38,297 nt of DNA from an uncultured Candidatus Melainabacteria bacterium (GTDB taxonomy: Bacteria > Cyanobacteriota > Vampirovibrionia > Gastranaerophilales > Gastranaerophilaceae), in the NCBI GenBank assembly GCA_934747335.1, contig CAKVGS010000019.1, forward strand, positions 1-38,297. The letters run 5' to 3'. The position numbers were made by a program, and so were the translations under genes. Under the pieces are notes generated by a model. That model made no database searches and was not told where the DNA came from. It saw nothing but the letters and a program-made list of their open reading frames with translations. Positions 36,907-38,297 of this stretch are shown piece after piece. The number at the start of each line of letters is the position of its first letter. The first letter of the stretch is position 1.

Positions 36907-36915
36907 ATTATACCA
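36907..36915 (-). promoter_or_regulatory. Extended -10 promoter of the polysaccharide cluster
   Basis: Minus-strand TGG-TATAAT (TATAAT at 36907-36912). A weak TTTGAG lies 16 bases upstream. Leader about 17 bases. Confidence 0.55.
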
Positions 36916-36962
36916 AATAAAAACTATTCTCAAATATAAATATTTTTATGCAAAAAGTTATT

Positions 36963-36982
36963 GTTGGGCAAGAATGCCCAAC
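36963..36982. repeat. GTTGGGCA/TGCCCAAC hairpin repeat
   Basis: Eight-bp stem with an AGAA loop, same orientation as 20143-20162 and 28195-28214. Confidence 0.8.
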
Positions 36983-37000
36983 CTACAACATTAAATTAAC

Positions 37001-37087
37001 AAGCCTTGGTTATTACCTCTCCTGACAGGCACTACTGTCCTAGATAAATTCATCTATAATTTACAAAAAGTAGTTAAGTCAAGGCTT
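37001..37087. ncRNA. Possible structured RNA or repeat with closing 8-bp stem
   Basis: AAGCCTTG (37001-37008) and CAAGGCTT (37080-37087) enclose GACAG/CTGTC (37024-37028, 37035-37039) and TAGAT/ATCTA (about 37041-37056), giving a branched fold. On the plus strand TTTTT follows the closing stem, as in a terminator. On the minus strand TTGACT (37077-37082) and TATAGA (37053-37058), 18 apart, look like a promoter reading toward the polysaccharide cluster. The two readings conflict; no known RNA family is recognised. Confidence 0.3.
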
Positions 37088-37101
37088 TTTAAAAATAATA
37101 G

Positions 37102-37273
37102 TTAATAAAAAGCTGGATTGCTTCAGGCTAATCGCCTTCGCAATGACGCGACGTGAAACTATCGGTTGGGCGTCATTGTGAGGTGCGATTTTTACGCTTC
37201 ACTTCCATACTTGTAGTCTTAACTACCAACTTGGAAGTGTATTGTAAAACGAAACAATCCAGCCTTTTAATAA
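37102..37273. repeat. 172-bp palindromic element behind glyA
   Basis: 23-base ends (37102-37124 and 37251-37273, containing CTGGATTG/CAATCCAG) match at 19 of 23 positions as inverted repeats. Inside are AGGC/GCCT, CGCAATGAC plus ACGTGAA (shared with 33614-33631), CGTCATTG, and CACTTCCA/TGGAAGTG. Non-coding, MITE-like, family of 14747-14850. Confidence 0.75.
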
Positions 37274-37299
37274 CTTTTTTTATTAAATTAAAACCTTAA

Positions 37300-38297
37300 T
37301 TAGTACAGCGGATATTTTTTGCAAAGTTTTGCGGAATCTAATCTTAATTCATTCAAAACTTTTTCATCATCAGAATTTTTGATAGCTTCTGCAATAATTC
37401 TTGCAACTTCTTTCATGTCATCTTCTTTGAAGCCACGAGTTGTCATAGCTGCTGCACCAAGTCTGATACCGCTTGTTACAAATGGGCTTTGCGGGTCGTT
37501 TGGAACTGTATTTTTGTTAGCTGTTATGCCAACTCTTTCCAAAACATTCGCCATGTCTTTTCCTGTTTTACCTGTTTTTCTTAAATCTAATGTCATTAAG
37601 TGGTTTTCAGTCATGCCACCTACGATTTCCATGCCGTTATCAATAAGACCTTCTGCCATAGCTTTAGCATTCTTAACAATTTGTTTTGCGTATTCCTTAA
37701 ATTCAGGTGACATAGCTTCTTTTAAAGCAACTGCTTTACCTGCGATAATATGTTCTAAAGGCCCGCCTTGAATTCCTGGGAAAACTGCTTTATCAATAGC
37801 TGCTGCGTATTCTTCATCACACATAATAATACCACCCCTTGGGCCTCTTAAAGTCTTATGAGTGGTTGTTGTAACGATTTGCGCATAACCCGCAGGTGAT
37901 GAGTGAACGCCGCCTGCAACAAGTCCTGCAATGTGTGCAATATCGGCCATTAATATTGCGCCAACTTCGTCGGCTATTTCTCTAAATTTTTTGAAATCAA
38001 TAACTTTAGAATAGTTGCTTGCTCCGCAAATAATTAATTTTGGTTTGTATTCGTGTGCTTTTTTTCTTACATCTTCATAGTCAATATTACCTTCGCTGTC
38101 TACGCCATAGCTTTTTGCATCAAAATATGTTCCTGAAAAATTTACAGGACAGCCATGACTCAAGTGTCCGCCATTTGATAAATCCATACCCAAAATTGTA
38201 TCGCCATGTTTAAGTAGTGCAAAAAATACAGCCATATTTGCTTGCGCGCCGGAATGTGGTTGAACATTCGCATGGTCCATCTTAAATAATTCGCAAG
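37300..38297 (-). CDS. glyA: Serine hydroxymethyltransferase, 5' end outside the window
   Basis: The last 331 or so residues of GlyA; the gene runs off the right edge, so the start is not visible (the codons up to 38297 stay in frame, reading CELFK before the next Met). GlyA is a PLP enzyme that interconverts serine and glycine with tetrahydrofolate, the main source of one-carbon units. Visible signatures: DHANVQPHSGAQANMAVFFALL, GGHLSHG, PKLIICGASNYSK, LMADIAHIAGLVAGGVHSSP, and the PLP-lysine motif VTTTTHKTLRGPRGG. Also FPGIQGGPLEH, and near the C-terminus SPFVTSGIRLGAAAMTTRGF. Residue lengths agree with the roughly 415-residue family. No good terminator follows; a 172-bp palindromic element lies 27 bases downstream. 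Confidence 0.96.
   Translation of the reverse strand, partial: CELFKMDHANVQPHSGAQANMAVFFALLKHGDTILGMDLSNGGHLSHGCPVNFSGTYFDAKSYGVDSEGNIDYEDVRKKAHEYKPKLIICGASNYSKVIDFKKFREIADEVGAILMADIAHIAGLVAGGVHSSPAGYAQIVTTTTHKTLRGPRGGIIMCDEEYAAAIDKAVFPGIQGGPLEHIIAGKAVALKEAMSPEFKEYAKQIVKNAKAMAEGLIDNGMEIVGGMTENHLMTLDLRKTGKTGKDMANVLERVGITANKNTVPNDPQSPFVTSGIRLGAAAMTTRGFKEDDMKEVARIIAEAIKNSDDEKVLNELRLDSAKLCKKYPLY

Overview
The window is AT-rich and codes densely on both strands. It reads like a chromosome of an anaerobic, diderm, gut-type relative of the cyanobacteria (Melainabacteria/Vampirovibrionia, order Gastranaerophilales). That placement is an inference. It rests on low GC, Gram-negative style secreted haemagglutinin-like proteins and GT9/GT8 glycosyltransferases, a fermentative pyruvate-decarboxylase-type enzyme, a membrane-bound hydrogenase-like complex, small proteins with an I-x-F-[KR]-[GA] N-terminus, and very many palindromic repeats between genes. 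No phage, plasmid, CRISPR or transposase gene was seen.

Layout. 1-6264 (+): a run of an M16 peptidase-like protein without its zinc site, an M14-type carboxypeptidase/deacylase, uppS, a MATE exporter, rsmE and cca. 6265-6572: intergenic, with a possible minus-strand small RNA and the polA promoter. 6573-9245 (+): polA, without the proofreading residues. 9259-11451 (-): two small proteins sharing an FKG-type motif (one carrying seven 16-residue repeats), rpsP, and a conserved-looking unknown protein. 11604-13595 (-): secreted haemagglutinin-like protein. 13684-15972 (-): queA and yidC. 16099-16601: divergent XRE regulator and a 59-residue protein. 16731-19046 (-): gmk and a TPP-dependent 2-oxoacid decarboxylase. 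19047-20168: a 384-bp hairpin-rich element with terminal inverted repeats, tRNA-Leu(UAA), and a chain of terminator and repeat hairpins.

20169-27767 (-) is the most distinctive region: a six-gene operon (hyfB-C-E-F-G-I order) for a complex I/group 4 hydrogenase-like proton- or sodium-pumping machine. The large subunit has lost three of the four cysteines that bind the NiFe centre and lacks the C-terminal processing tail. The ferredoxin and small subunits are fused. I read it as an energy-converting-hydrogenase-related (Ehr-like) complex whose electron acceptor is unknown. Composite hairpin clusters with a shared 23-nt block lie on both sides of the operon.

28393-30468 (-): second haemagglutinin-like protein, a paralogue of the first. 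30593-31774 (-): membrane-anchored class A beta-lactamase-fold protein with a shortened omega loop. 31857-36883 (-): a surface-polysaccharide cluster, with a WecA/TagO-type initiator followed by GT9, a GT-A enzyme, a DXD sugar transferase and GT8, most overlapping by a few bases. Two of these glycosyltransferase genes carry the same palindromic repeats found between genes, inserted in frame and translated. 36884-37299: repeats and a possible structured RNA. 37300-38297 (-): glyA, cut by the window end.

Together the genes cover envelope building (UppS lipid carrier, WecA-type initiation, glycosyltransferases, YidC, secreted beta-helix proteins), translation (rpsP, queA, rsmE, cca, tRNA-Leu), and fermentative energy metabolism (decarboxylase and membrane redox complex).
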